Shown here piece after piece: positions 1-9,078 of a stretch of DNA of 14,939 nt; the stretch's first letter is position 1; each line of letters starts with the position of its first letter. The notes below the pieces were generated by a model. The model was not told the origin of the DNA, did no database searches, and worked only from the letters and a program-made list of their open reading frames with translations. The position numbers and the translations under genes are program-made. The stretch is from Hyphomicrobium_A sp039933175 (GTDB lineage Bacteria > Pseudomonadota > Alphaproteobacteria > Rhizobiales > Hyphomicrobiaceae), in contig JBDTOR010000053.1 in NCBI GenBank assembly GCA_039933175.1, positions 1-14,939 on the forward strand, read 5' to 3'.

Positions 1-1770
1 ATTGCCGGCGACGGGGCGATACGCGCCAAGGCGGCGCTGGCCCTGGCGGCCGAATGTTCGTCCGGCGTGGTCGATGGGCTCGTTGCATCCGGCAACCTCG
101 TCGAGGTGGCGATCCCCGATAAGCGGCCGCCGCTGCCCGATCCGCATTTTCGCGTCACCGAGTTCGGCGAGGAGCAGGCTGCCGCCGTGCATGCGCTGCG
201 CTCGGCTGTTGATGGCGGCAACTTTTCCGCGACGCTGCTCGATGGCGTCACCGGCTCCGGCAAGACGGAAGTTTATTTCGAGGCCGTGGCGCGCACCCTG
301 GAGCGCGGCAAGCAGGCGGCGATCATGCTGCCGGAAATCGCGCTGACCGATCAGTTCATGCGGCGCTTCGCGGCGCGCTTCGGCTGCCCGCCGGTCGAAT
401 GGCATTCGGCGCTGTCAGGTCCGGAGCGCGGCCGCGTGTGGAAGCAGGCGGCAACCGGCGAGGCGCGCGTCATCGTCGGGGCGCGCTCGGCACTGTTTCT
501 GCCGTTCAGCGATCTCGGCCTCATCATCGTCGACGAGGAGCACGACGCCGGCTTCAAGCAGGACGACCGCGTGCACTATCAGGCGCGCGACATGGCGGTG
601 GTGCGCGGCAACCTCGGCGGCTTTCCGGTGATCCTCGCCTCGGCGACGCCGTCGATCGAAACGCACGTCAACGCGCGCACCGGCCGCTATCGCCATGTCA
701 TCTTGCCGGGACGCTTTTCCGGCGCTCAGCTGCCCGACGTCACCGCGATCGACTTGCGCCAGGCCCCGCCGGACAAAGGCAAATGGCTTTCGCCGGTGCT
801 GGCCGATGCCGTCGCCGAGACGATGGCCGCGGGGCAGCAGTCGCTGCTATTCCTCAACCGTCGCGGCTACGCGCCACTGACGCTGTGCCGTTCTTGCGGG
901 CATCGCATCGAGTGCCCGCAATGCACGGCCTGGCTGGTCGAGCACCGCTTCCGCGGCAAGCTGCACTGCCATCATTGCGGCTTCTCGCTGCCGATGCCGG
1001 AGAAGTGCCCCAAGTGCGCCGAGCCGGGGTCTCTCGTTGCCTGCGGTCCGGGCGTGGAACGCGTCGCCGAGGAGGTGGCGGAGCGCTTTCCGCAGGCGCG
1101 CGTCGCCCTCCTGTCGTCCGACCTCGTGCCCGGCCTGACCGAGATGCGCGACATGATCCGCAATATCGAGGCGGGCGGCATCGACATCGTCATCGGCACG
1201 CAGATGGTGGCCAAGGGCCACCACTTCCCCAACCTTGCCACGGTCGGCATCGTCGACGGGGACCTCGGCCTGGCGCAGGGCGCCGACCCGCGCGCCGGCG
1301 AGCGCACGTTCCAGCTTTTGCATCAGGTGACGGGGCGCGCCGGTCGCGCGCTGACGCTGGGGCGCGGCTTCGTGCAGACGCACATGCCCGATCACCCGGT
1401 GATGGAGGCGATCATCTCGGGCGACCGCGAGGCTTTCCTGGAGCGCGAAATCGCCAATCGCCGCAAAGGCATGCTTCCACCTTACGGGCGGCTCGTGGCG
1501 CTGGTCATAGCGGCGCGCGACAAGGAGACGGCACAGCTCGTCGCCCGCGATATCGCGCATCGGGCGCCGCGCTCGGACAAGATCGAAGTTTTAGGTCCGG
1601 CCGAGGCGCCGCTGGCCGTCATCCGCGGCCGGCATCGCTGGCGGCTGCTGGTGAAAGCGCCGCGCGAGATCGACGTGCAGGCCTACCTGCGCGCCTGGCT
1701 CGCCGACCTGCCGCCACTGAAAGGCGACCTCAAGCTCACCGTCGACGTCGACCCCTACAGTTTCCTTTAG
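1..1770 (+). CDS. priA: Primosomal protein N' (PriA), replication-restart helicase, 5'-truncated by window edge
   Basis: PriA is a superfamily 2 DNA helicase that recognises stalled forks and reloads the replisome. The frame is open from base 1, so the gene enters from upstream; about 590 residues are visible. Full-length PriA is about 700-750 residues, so the N-terminal 3'-end-binding region is missing. Seen in order: a Walker A motif GVTGSGKTE at about nt 244-270, a DEEH motif II at nt 532-543, then eight zinc-ligand cysteines as four CxxC pairs (CRSC, CPQC, CHHC, CPKC) spanning nt 886-1017, the insertion typical of PriA. These are followed by helicase motifs (VIGTQMVAKGHHFP, HQVTGRAGR) and the C-terminal domain ending at TAG 1768-1770. 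PriA lying just upstream of the F1-ATPase operon is, as I recall, common in alphaproteobacteria. Identification is essentially certain; the true start is outside the window. Confidence 0.97.
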   Translation: MAGDGAIRAKAALALAAECSSGVVDGLVASGNLVEVAIPDKRPPLPDPHFRVTEFGEEQAAAVHALRSAVDGGNFSATLLDGVTGSGKTEVYFEAVARTLERGKQAAIMLPEIALTDQFMRRFAARFGCPPVEWHSALSGPERGRVWKQAATGEARVIVGARSALFLPFSDLGLIIVDEEHDAGFKQDDRVHYQARDMAVVRGNLGGFPVILASATPSIETHVNARTGRYRHVILPGRFSGAQLPDVTAIDLRQAPPDKGKWLSPVLADAVAETMAAGQQSLLFLNRRGYAPLTLCRSCGHRIECPQCTAWLVEHRFRGKLHCHHCGFSLPMPEKCPKCAEPGSLVACGPGVERVAEEVAERFPQARVALLSSDLVPGLTEMRDMIRNIEAGGIDIVIGTQMVAKGHHFPNLATVGIVDGDLGLAQGADPRAGERTFQLLHQVTGRAGRALTLGRGFVQTHMPDHPVMEAIISGDREAFLEREIANRRKGMLPPYGRLVALVIAARDKETAQLVARDIAHRAPRSDKIEVLGPAEAPLAVIRGRHRWRLLVKAPREIDVQAYLRAWLADLPPLKGDLKLTVDVDPYSFL

Positions 1771-1787
1771 GGAAGCGTGCCTCAAAC

Positions 1788-1817
1788 CCGTCATGGCCGC
1801 CTGCGCGGCCATGACGG
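1788..1817. repeat. 13-bp perfect palindrome (hairpin) downstream of priA
   Basis: The 13-nt arms 1788-1800 and 1805-1817 (core GTCATGGCCGC) are perfect reverse complements around a 4-nt loop, CTGC. It begins 17 nt after the priA stop. No T-run follows on either strand, so it is not a classical intrinsic terminator, but it could block or end transcription between the convergent genes. It also resembles the short dispersed GTCATGGCC-type palindromes found in Rhizobiales genomes; that link is from memory and untested. Confidence 0.6.
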
Positions 1818-1844
1818 AAGCGGGAACGGTGGCTGTCCGACCCC

Positions 1845-1881
1845 AAAAAAATGGGCCGGACCTGGGGGGAAGGTCCGGCCC
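1845..1881 (-). terminator. Rho-independent terminator of the small minus-strand gene
   Basis: Read on the minus strand, a GC-rich stem of 10 bp (GGGCCGGACC with its complement; arms 1872-1881 and 1853-1862, extendable by one A-T pair) is followed after two bases by seven consecutive T (positions 1851-1845). This is the standard intrinsic terminator layout. It lies about 140 nt beyond the stop codon of the minus-strand gene ending at 2023, and no other minus-strand gene intervenes. Confidence 0.75.
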
Positions 1882-2022
1882 GGACTGGCGCGAGGGTGGA
1901 AGCGCTCAGTCAGTATTCCGTCGGGGCCAAGGGCGCGCGGGGGGAGCGGGCCAAAGGCGCCTCGGGAGGCTGCGGTCTGCCGAAGCGGGCGGGGGGAGCG
2001 CGCGAGGCAGATCGGCAGGTGG

Positions 2023-2316
2023 TTAGCGGTGCGCCTCCGATGCGATGATGCCGAGCATCAGGGCAGCAGCGCCGATAGCGATGTACTTGCCGGTGTTGTC
2101 GCGCTTGCGGTAGTGGCGGGCGTAGTAGCGGTCGCGACCGCCGCGGTAGCCGTCGTCGCGCCAGCCGCGGTCGTCATGCCGCGAATAGTGGCGGCCGCCG
2201 TATCCGTCGCCGCCGCGATAGCCGCCGGCGCTGGCCGAAGTGGCCAGCGGGCCGAAGCTCGCCACGGCAATTGCGATGGCGGTGGTGATGGAGGTCAGCT
2301 TGCGTGAAATGGTCAT
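2023..2316 (-). CDS. Small secreted/membrane-anchored Gly-Arg-Tyr-rich protein of unknown function
   Basis: A 97-residue protein if it starts at the ATG at 2316-2314, which is preceded by a good ribosome binding site (AGGGGAAG, 5 nt spacer). The frame stays open further upstream to 2382, but that extension is not needed. Residues 1-30 look like a Sec signal peptide: positively charged MTISRK, a hydrophobic core, and TSASA before a likely cleavage at Ala30. Residues 31-72 are rich in Gly, Arg, Tyr, Asp and His with GGY/RGG-like repeats, and residues 78-92 form a hydrophobic segment (YIAIGAAALMLGIIA). It is therefore either a periplasmic protein or one anchored by its C-terminal helix with the charged linker outside. 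Similar small Gly/Arg/Tyr-rich exported proteins are common in Rhizobiales and have no assigned function. It is transcribed alone, divergently from the ATPase operon and convergently to priA, and has its own terminator. Confidence 0.75.
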   Translation of the reverse strand: MTISRKLTSITTAIAIAVASFGPLATSASAGGYRGGDGYGGRHYSRHDDRGWRDDGYRGGRDRYYARHYRKRDNTGKYIAIGAAALMLGIIASEAHR

Positions 2317-2665
2317 TTGTCTTCCCCTAGCCCGATCTCTCGGTTGTTCAGTGCCGGTTGCCTCGCCAGCCATGAGGGGCATTCAATACTTCTTGGCCTG
2401 AACCCGTTCTGAAGGGAGCTTGCAGCTTCCGTTCATCTTCGAAAAAAGTCGCGCCGGACCCCGCCGTATGCGGCATTTGGGCGTGTCACCCCGGTTGAAG
2501 CCTTGCGCGGTGCATGTTAGAGAACCGGCGCACTTTGAGGGGTGGCGGAGCTGCGACGCTCACGGCCGCGTCGCGTGCGAAAGAATTTCCTCAAATGGGG
2601 GGAGGGTGCGGGCGAGCCAAACTGGCCCGGTGCCTCCGTCTTGGCCGCCGGCGAGAGCGTTTGAA
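2317..2665. other. Divergent leader region between the small secreted protein gene and the F1-ATPase operon
   Basis: About 350 nt without a convincing gene. The atpH reading frame stays open back to 2420, but the translated upstream part (2420-2665) shows no family resemblance and would make delta about 80 residues too long. The region should carry promoters for both flanking transcription units; only the candidate at 2495-2523 stands out. A 7-bp inverted repeat (TTTGAGG near 2532, CCTCAAA near 2588) is probably chance. Confidence 0.5.
2495..2523 (+). promoter_or_regulatory. Candidate sigma70-type promoter of the atpHAGDC operon
   Basis: TTGAAG (2495-2500) is separated by 17 nt from TAGAGA (2518-2523). 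The -35 matches the TTGACA consensus in 4 of 6 positions; the -10 is poor (3 of 6). It would give a 5' leader of about 135 nt before atpH. This is the best element I can see in the leader, but it is weak evidence. Confidence 0.3.
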
Positions 2666-3226
2666 GTGGCAACGGACAATCAAATGACTTCGGGTGTGTC
2701 GGGGCGCTACGCCTCGGCGCTTTTTGATCTCGCCCGCGAGCAGAACGAGCTCGACGCGGTCAATGGGGATCTCGGCAAATTCCAGGCGATGCTCGATCAG
2801 AGCCCTGACCTCAACCGGCTGGTGAAGAGCCCGGCGTTCGCCGCCGAGGACCAGGAACGCGCCCTCGGCGCCGTCATGGACTGGGCGTCGATAGGCGCCA
2901 CGACCGGCAATTTCCTCAAGGTGGTGACGCGCAACCGGCGCCTGTTCGCCGCCGAGGACATGATCAAAGGTTTCCGCCAGCAGCTCGCGCTTCATCGCGG
3001 CGAGATGGTGGCCGAAGTGCAGTCGGCGATGCCGCTCAACGACGAGCAGCTCGCCGCGCTCAAAGACACGCTCAAGGCGTCGTACGGCAAGGACGTGCGG
3101 CTCGAAGCCAAGGTGGACCCCTCGCTGCTCGGCGGCTTGGTGGTCAAGGTCGGCAGCCGCATGTTCGATTCCTCGCTGCGGACGAAATTGATGAACCTGA
3201 AAGTCGTGCTGAAGGGAACCGGCTGA
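2666..3226 (+). CDS. atpH: ATP synthase F1 subunit delta
   Basis: Delta (OSCP homologue) sits on top of the alpha3-beta3 hexamer and ties it to the peripheral stalk b subunits of the membrane-bound ATP synthase. From the GTG at 2666 the protein is 186 residues, the usual length; the N-terminal helical domain starts with SGRYASALFDLA and the conserved C-terminal stretch GGLVVKVGSRMFDSSLRTKL is at about residues 156-175. An ATG at 2684 (180 residues) is the alternative start. I prefer GTG on family length and because GAGAG lies upstream at workable spacing, but neither ribosome binding site is strong. It is the first gene of the F1 operon, with 100 nt before atpA. Identity is secure; the start is moderately sure. 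Confidence 0.93.
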   Translation: MATDNQMTSGVSGRYASALFDLAREQNELDAVNGDLGKFQAMLDQSPDLNRLVKSPAFAAEDQERALGAVMDWASIGATTGNFLKVVTRNRRLFAAEDMIKGFRQQLALHRGEMVAEVQSAMPLNDEQLAALKDTLKASYGKDVRLEAKVDPSLLGGLVVKVGSRMFDSSLRTKLMNLKVVLKGTG

Positions 3227-3326
3227 TCGGTGAACTGCCGCGGGGCATCCTGCGGCCGGTTTTGCGACGAGCCGCCGGCGTCACCGCCGCACGAACGACA
3301 AAAGCGCTGTAAGGGAAGAGGCAACT

Positions 3327-4859
<1,533 letters not shown>

Positions 4860-4892
4860 GGGCGGCTCTGTCAACAAGGAAGGCGCGGCCCG

Positions 4893-5771
4893 ATGCCGAG
4901 CTTAAAAGACCTCAGAAACCGCATCACCTCCGTCAAGGCGACGCGCAAGATCACCAAGGCGATGCAGATGGTCGCCGCGGCGAAGCTGCGTCGCGCGCAG
5001 GAGGTGGCGACCGCCGCGCGCCCCTATGCCGACCGCATGGACAAGTTGATCGCCAGCCTCGGCTCGCGCGTCACCGACAAGGGCTCGGCGCCGCTGCTGG
5101 CCGGAACGGGCCGCGATCAGGTGCACCTGTTGATCGTCATGACCGGCGAGCGCGGCCTCGCCGGCGGCTTCAACACCAATATCTCCAAGCTCGCCCGCCA
5201 GGACGCTCAGCGCCTGCTGGCGCAGGGCAAGACCGTGAAGATGATCATGGTCGGCCGCAAAGGCGCCGAGGCCATGCGCCGCGAGTACGGCAGCTACTAC
5301 ATCGATCGCGTCGATCTGCGCGGCATCCGGCAGCTGACCTTCGCGCATGCCGACGACATCGCCCAGAAGCTCCTGGCGCTTTATGAGGCCGGCGAGTTCG
5401 ACATCGCGACGCTCTACTTCGCGGAGTTCAAGAGCGTCATCGCGCAAAAGCCGACGGCGTTGCAGCTCATCCCGGCGAAGCTGCCGGCCGCCAAGCCGCA
5501 GGCCGCGGGTAACGAATCCATTCACGAGTACGAGCCGAGCGAGGAAGAAGTGCTCGGCGACCTCGTCACGCTCAACATTTCGACGCAGATCTTCCGCGGG
5601 CTATTGGAGAACGTCGCATCGTTCTACGGCGCACAGATGAGCGCCATGGATTCGGCGACGCGCAATGCCGGCGAGATGATCGACAAGCTGACGCTCAAGT
5701 ACAACCGCACGCGTCAGGCCATGATCACCAAAGAGCTCATCGAAATCATCTCGGGCGCCGACGCGCTCTAG
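4893..5771 (+). CDS. atpG: ATP synthase F1 subunit gamma
   Basis: Gamma is the central rotor shaft linking the c-ring to the catalytic hexamer. The protein is 292 residues, as expected. The N-terminal coiled-coil helix (RNRITSVKATRKITKAMQMVAAAKLRRAQ) and the C-terminal helix (about residues 245-290, with MDSATRNAGEMIDKL and YNRTRQAMITKEL) are both conserved. It contains no cysteine, so it lacks the disulfide switch known from chloroplast gamma; this matters because the next gene is a thiol peroxidase. The ATG at 4893 follows AAGGAAGG. The stop TAG at 5769-5771 shares its last G with the ribosome binding site of the next gene, which starts 11 nt later. Confidence 0.97.
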   Translation: MPSLKDLRNRITSVKATRKITKAMQMVAAAKLRRAQEVATAARPYADRMDKLIASLGSRVTDKGSAPLLAGTGRDQVHLLIVMTGERGLAGGFNTNISKLARQDAQRLLAQGKTVKMIMVGRKGAEAMRREYGSYYIDRVDLRGIRQLTFAHADDIAQKLLALYEAGEFDIATLYFAEFKSVIAQKPTALQLIPAKLPAAKPQAAGNESIHEYEPSEEEVLGDLVTLNISTQIFRGLLENVASFYGAQMSAMDSATRNAGEMIDKLTLKYNRTRQAMITKELIEIISGADAL

Positions 5772-5782
5772 GAGGCGACGAC

Positions 5783-6187
5783 ATGGCTTATACGGCAACT
5801 GGAACGACGAAGGGTGGCCGCGACGGCCGCGCCGTCCTCGACGATGGCAAGCTCGCCCTGGCAATGGCGTTGCCGAAGGATATGGGCGGTTCGGGCGAAG
5901 GGCATAACCCCGAGCAGCTGCTGGCGCTCGGCTGGTCGTCCTGCTTCGGACAGGCCGTCCTGTTGCTCGCTAAGAAGCACGGTCTCGACGGTCAGGCCGC
6001 CAAGGTTACCTGCGCCATCACCATCGACAAGGATGCGACGAGCTTTGCTCTGAAGTCCGACATCAAGCTGTCGATCCCGGGCGCCGACAAGGACAAGCTC
6101 GAAGCCTTGCTCAAGGACGCCCACGAAATCTGCCCGTACTCGAAAGCGACGCGCGGGAATATCCCCGTCACGCTGTCGGTCGGCTGA
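5783..6187 (+). CDS. Ohr/OsmC-family organic hydroperoxide reductase embedded in the atp operon
   Basis: A 134-residue protein of the Ohr branch of the OsmC superfamily, thiol-dependent peroxidases that reduce organic and fatty-acid hydroperoxides, usually recycled by lipoylated proteins. All expected active-site residues are present: Arg13 in GGRDG, Glu44 in NPEQLL, the peroxidatic Cys54 in SSCFG and the resolving Cys117 in EICPYSKATRGN. One further cysteine, Cys77, is present. The ATG at 5783 has a strong ribosome binding site (AGGAGG, 7 nt spacer). It lies 11 nt after atpG and 23 nt before atpD on the same strand, so it is very probably co-transcribed with F1 subunits. This placement is unusual: ohr genes are normally solitary and next to the regulator gene ohrR, and no ohrR is seen here. 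Codon usage looks like that of its neighbours. Peroxidase identity is strong; physiological substrate and any link to ATP synthase are unknown. Confidence 0.9.
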   Translation: MAYTATGTTKGGRDGRAVLDDGKLALAMALPKDMGGSGEGHNPEQLLALGWSSCFGQAVLLLAKKHGLDGQAAKVTCAITIDKDATSFALKSDIKLSIPGADKDKLEALLKDAHEICPYSKATRGNIPVTLSVG

Positions 6188-6210
6188 AACGCATCTGTTT
6201 GGAGACGAAA

Positions 6211-7644
<1,434 letters not shown>

Positions 7645-7687
7645 TCACTGAACCGGGCCAACACGCCCCGCGATAAGGACGATCGAA

Positions 7688-7954
7688 ATGGTGGACGCAC
7701 CCGGCGCATCGCAGAGCTTCGGCTCATGCTGCGCTGAGCTTAAGGACGCGATGAGCGGCGAAGAGTTCGAGCCGCTGATCACCGCGGGCGAGGACGGCGT
7801 GCTCTATATGTCGGTGGGCCTCATCGACCTCGAGGACGAGGAGCCGGGTATGGTCGACCACCCGCTGTTCTTCTGCCCGTTCTGCGGCACGAAACTGCAG
7901 ACGGTCGACGAAGTGCGGGCCAAGACCGGCGGCGAAAACGGCGCCGACGACTGA
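7688..7954 (+). CDS. Small cysteine-motif (CC...CPFCG) protein between atpD and atpC, unknown function
   Basis: An 88-residue acidic protein with its own ribosome binding site (AAGGA, 7 nt before the ATG). Four cysteines form two pairs, Cys14-Cys15 (SCCAELKD) and Cys63/Cys66 (FFCPFCGTKLQ), the latter a typical zinc-knuckle sequence; together they could bind one metal ion. The segment between them (residues 28-60) is acidic and mildly hydrophobic. There is no signal peptide or membrane segment, so it should be cytoplasmic. The CC-then-CPFCGTKL layout recalls small domain-of-unknown-function proteins of the DUF6980 type, but that is recall and not a search result. It is embedded in the F1 operon, 43 nt after atpD and 17 nt before atpC. 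It is not an ATPase subunit that I recognise, and it does not resemble the zeta inhibitor of alphaproteobacterial F1. Confidence 0.8.
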   Translation: MVDAPGASQSFGSCCAELKDAMSGEEFEPLITAGEDGVLYMSVGLIDLEDEEPGMVDHPLFFCPFCGTKLQTVDEVRAKTGGENGADD

Positions 7955-7971
7955 CAGGGACAGTTTAATCG

Positions 7972-8370
7972 ATGGCAGCGACATTCAATTTCGAGCTGGT
8001 GACGCCCGAGCGGCTCGTGTTCTCCGGCGAAGCGACCCAGGTCGTCGTTCCCGGCGCCGAGGGTGACTTTGCCGTGCTCGTCGGGCACGCGCCGTTCATC
8101 TCGACGCTGCGCCCTGGCATTCTCGAGGTGACGCTGCCGCAGGGCACGCAGCGGCTGCTGGTCAAGAAGGGCGTCGCTGAGGCCGATCCGACGCGCCTCA
8201 CCGTGCTGGCGCAGTCGGCGGTACCGGTCGACGAGTTGTACGGTGCGCGGCTCACCAGCGAGCTGCAGCTGGCCGAGGCACAGGCGGCGGAAGCCAAGGA
8301 CGATCACGCGCGGATGAATGCCGCGACCCTGATCGACCTTCTCAAGCGGTTGCAGCTGAAGGCGGCCTAA
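7972..8370 (+). CDS. atpC: ATP synthase F1 subunit epsilon
   Basis: Epsilon binds gamma and the c-ring in the central stalk and can inhibit ATP hydrolysis. The protein is 132 residues. The N-terminal beta-sandwich is clear from FELVTPERLVFSGEA, PGAEGDFAVLVGHAPFISTLRPG and VKKGVAEADPTRLTVLAQ; residues 90-132 are the alpha-helical tail. It is the last gene of the operon. Its stop (TAA 8368-8370) lies only 2 nt from the stop of the convergent Nudix gene, so no terminator fits between them. The ribosome binding site is weak (AGGGAC, about 10 nt from the ATG), which may suit translational coupling to the preceding gene. Confidence 0.96.
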   Translation: MAATFNFELVTPERLVFSGEATQVVVPGAEGDFAVLVGHAPFISTLRPGILEVTLPQGTQRLLVKKGVAEADPTRLTVLAQSAVPVDELYGARLTSELQLAEAQAAEAKDDHARMNAATLIDLLKRLQLKAA

Positions 8371-8372
8371 GC

Positions 8373-8951
8373 CTACTTGGCGATGGCTGAATCGAACGCG
8401 CCGATCGGCGCGGATCGGCGGCGCGCGAAAGGCGCGAACTCCTGCACGACTTCCTCATAGACGGCGCGGCGAAAATCGACCGTCAGGGTCGGCACGTCGG
8501 CCAGCGGCACCCAACGCCAATCGTCGAACTCCGATTTCAGCGCGCCCTTGGGGCCGATGTCGATCTCGCTGTCGTCGCCCTCAAAGCGCATGGCGTACCA
8601 GCGCAGGCGGTGGCCGGCGTATCTGCCCTTGAGCGCGATGCCGAGCAGGTCGGCCGGCAGCTCATAGGTCAGCCAGCCGGGGATCTCGCCGATTAGCGAA
8701 GCGCTGCGTACGCCGGTCTCTTCCTGCAGCTCGCGGAAGGCGGCCTCGCGGGAGGGCTCGAGCGGTTCGATGCCGCCCTGCGGCAGCTGCCAGACCGCGT
8801 CGCCGACGTAGCTTTCGTGCTGCGCCGCCCACTTGGGCCGATGACGGCCAACCCACACGAGGCCCTGCCAATTGAACAGCACTACGCCCACGCACGGGCG
8901 CAGCGGCAGCGGCGCGGAATAGGTTTCGGTTTGAGCAACGGGCGGCGGCAT
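8373..8951 (-). CDS. Nudix hydrolase, RppH/IalA-like (divergent copy)
   Basis: A predicted RNA 5'-pyrophosphohydrolase or dinucleoside polyphosphate hydrolase. From the ATG at 8951 it has 192 residues. The Nudix box fits GX5EX7REUXEEXGU exactly: Gly59, Glu65, then RELQEETGV at residues 73-81. RppH-type surroundings are present: RPCVGVVLFNWQGLVWVGRH at about 18-37, WQLPQGGIEP, and WRWVPLADVPTLTVDFRRAVYEEVVQEF near the end. It has an N-terminal extension and a C-terminal tail (APIGAFDSAIAK) that the neighbouring paralogue lacks. A GTG at 8984 (203 residues) is possible, but it would lie inside a DnaA-box-like sequence and has no ribosome binding site; the ATG at 8951 has no good one either. It is the last gene of the minus-strand cluster. 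Substrate (mRNA 5' ends or ApnA) cannot be told from sequence. Confidence 0.88.
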   Translation of the reverse strand: MPPPVAQTETYSAPLPLRPCVGVVLFNWQGLVWVGRHRPKWAAQHESYVGDAVWQLPQGGIEPLEPSREAAFRELQEETGVRSASLIGEIPGWLTYELPADLLGIALKGRYAGHRLRWYAMRFEGDDSEIDIGPKGALKSEFDDWRWVPLADVPTLTVDFRRAVYEEVVQEFAPFARRRSAPIGAFDSAIAK

Positions 8952-8976
8952 GTAACGGAGCCGGCGAGTTAACAGG

Positions 8977-9006
8977 TTATCCACAGGCGAATCACAGCGT
9001 ATATTA
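8977..9006 (-). promoter_or_regulatory. Candidate -10 element and perfect DnaA-box sequence upstream of the 8951 Nudix gene
   Basis: On the minus strand, TAATAT (9006-9001) in a locally AT-rich stretch is a fair -10 element, though only a poor -35 (TAGAAT, 9029-9024) lies at 17 nt. On the plus strand, 8977-8985 reads TTATCCACA, a perfect match to the consensus DnaA box. It would lie about 10-18 nt downstream of the inferred transcription start. A single box may be chance. Confidence 0.3.
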
Positions 9007-9043
9007 GGCCTGAAAATCCAGCCATTCTATGTCGTTATTAGTA

Positions 9044-9076
9044 TAAAAATGCGTCTTCCGACGACTGATGCATCAG
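9044..9076 (-). terminator. Weak terminator-like hairpin between the two Nudix genes
   Basis: Read on the minus strand just after the stop of the upstream Nudix gene (TGA 9081-9079): a 12-bp self-complementary sequence CTGATGCATCAG (9076-9065), then a short stem CGTC-GGAA-GACG (9063-9052) with a GNRA-like loop, followed by CATTTTTAT (9051-9043). The stem is short, so termination would probably be partial. Confidence 0.35.
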
Positions 9077-9078
9077 CG

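Larger units (their letters stand above)
1771..2022. other. Convergent intergenic region between priA and the small minus-strand gene
   Basis: Besides the palindrome and the terminator listed separately, this stretch holds G-rich, purine-biased DNA (1930-2010) in which a near-duplicate CGGGGGGAGCG segment occurs twice. Open frames here lack ribosome binding sites and protein-like composition, so I call no gene. Confidence 0.5.

Noticed and set aside
399..1814. 471-codon plus-strand open frame overlapping priA in another frame
   Set aside because: Arg/Ala/Pro-rich translation typical of a shifted GC-rich frame; priA motifs occupy the other frame.
1930..2010. Possible G-quadruplex or repeat array in the G-rich stretch
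   Set aside because: The G-runs are irregular and only two short similar segments occur; this is not enough to call a structured element.
1777..2307. 176-codon plus-strand open frame after priA
   Set aside because: It runs across a terminator and antisense to the small secreted protein gene, with Gly/Arg/Ala low-complexity sequence and no ribosome binding site.
2420..2665. N-terminal extension of atpH back to an ATG at 2420
   Set aside because: It would add about 80 unrelated residues to a subunit of normally about 186 residues and would consume the operon's promoter region.
8952..8984. GTG start at 8984 for the first Nudix gene
   Set aside because: There is no ribosome binding site and the codon falls within the DnaA-box sequence; the ATG at 8951 is more likely, though not certain.
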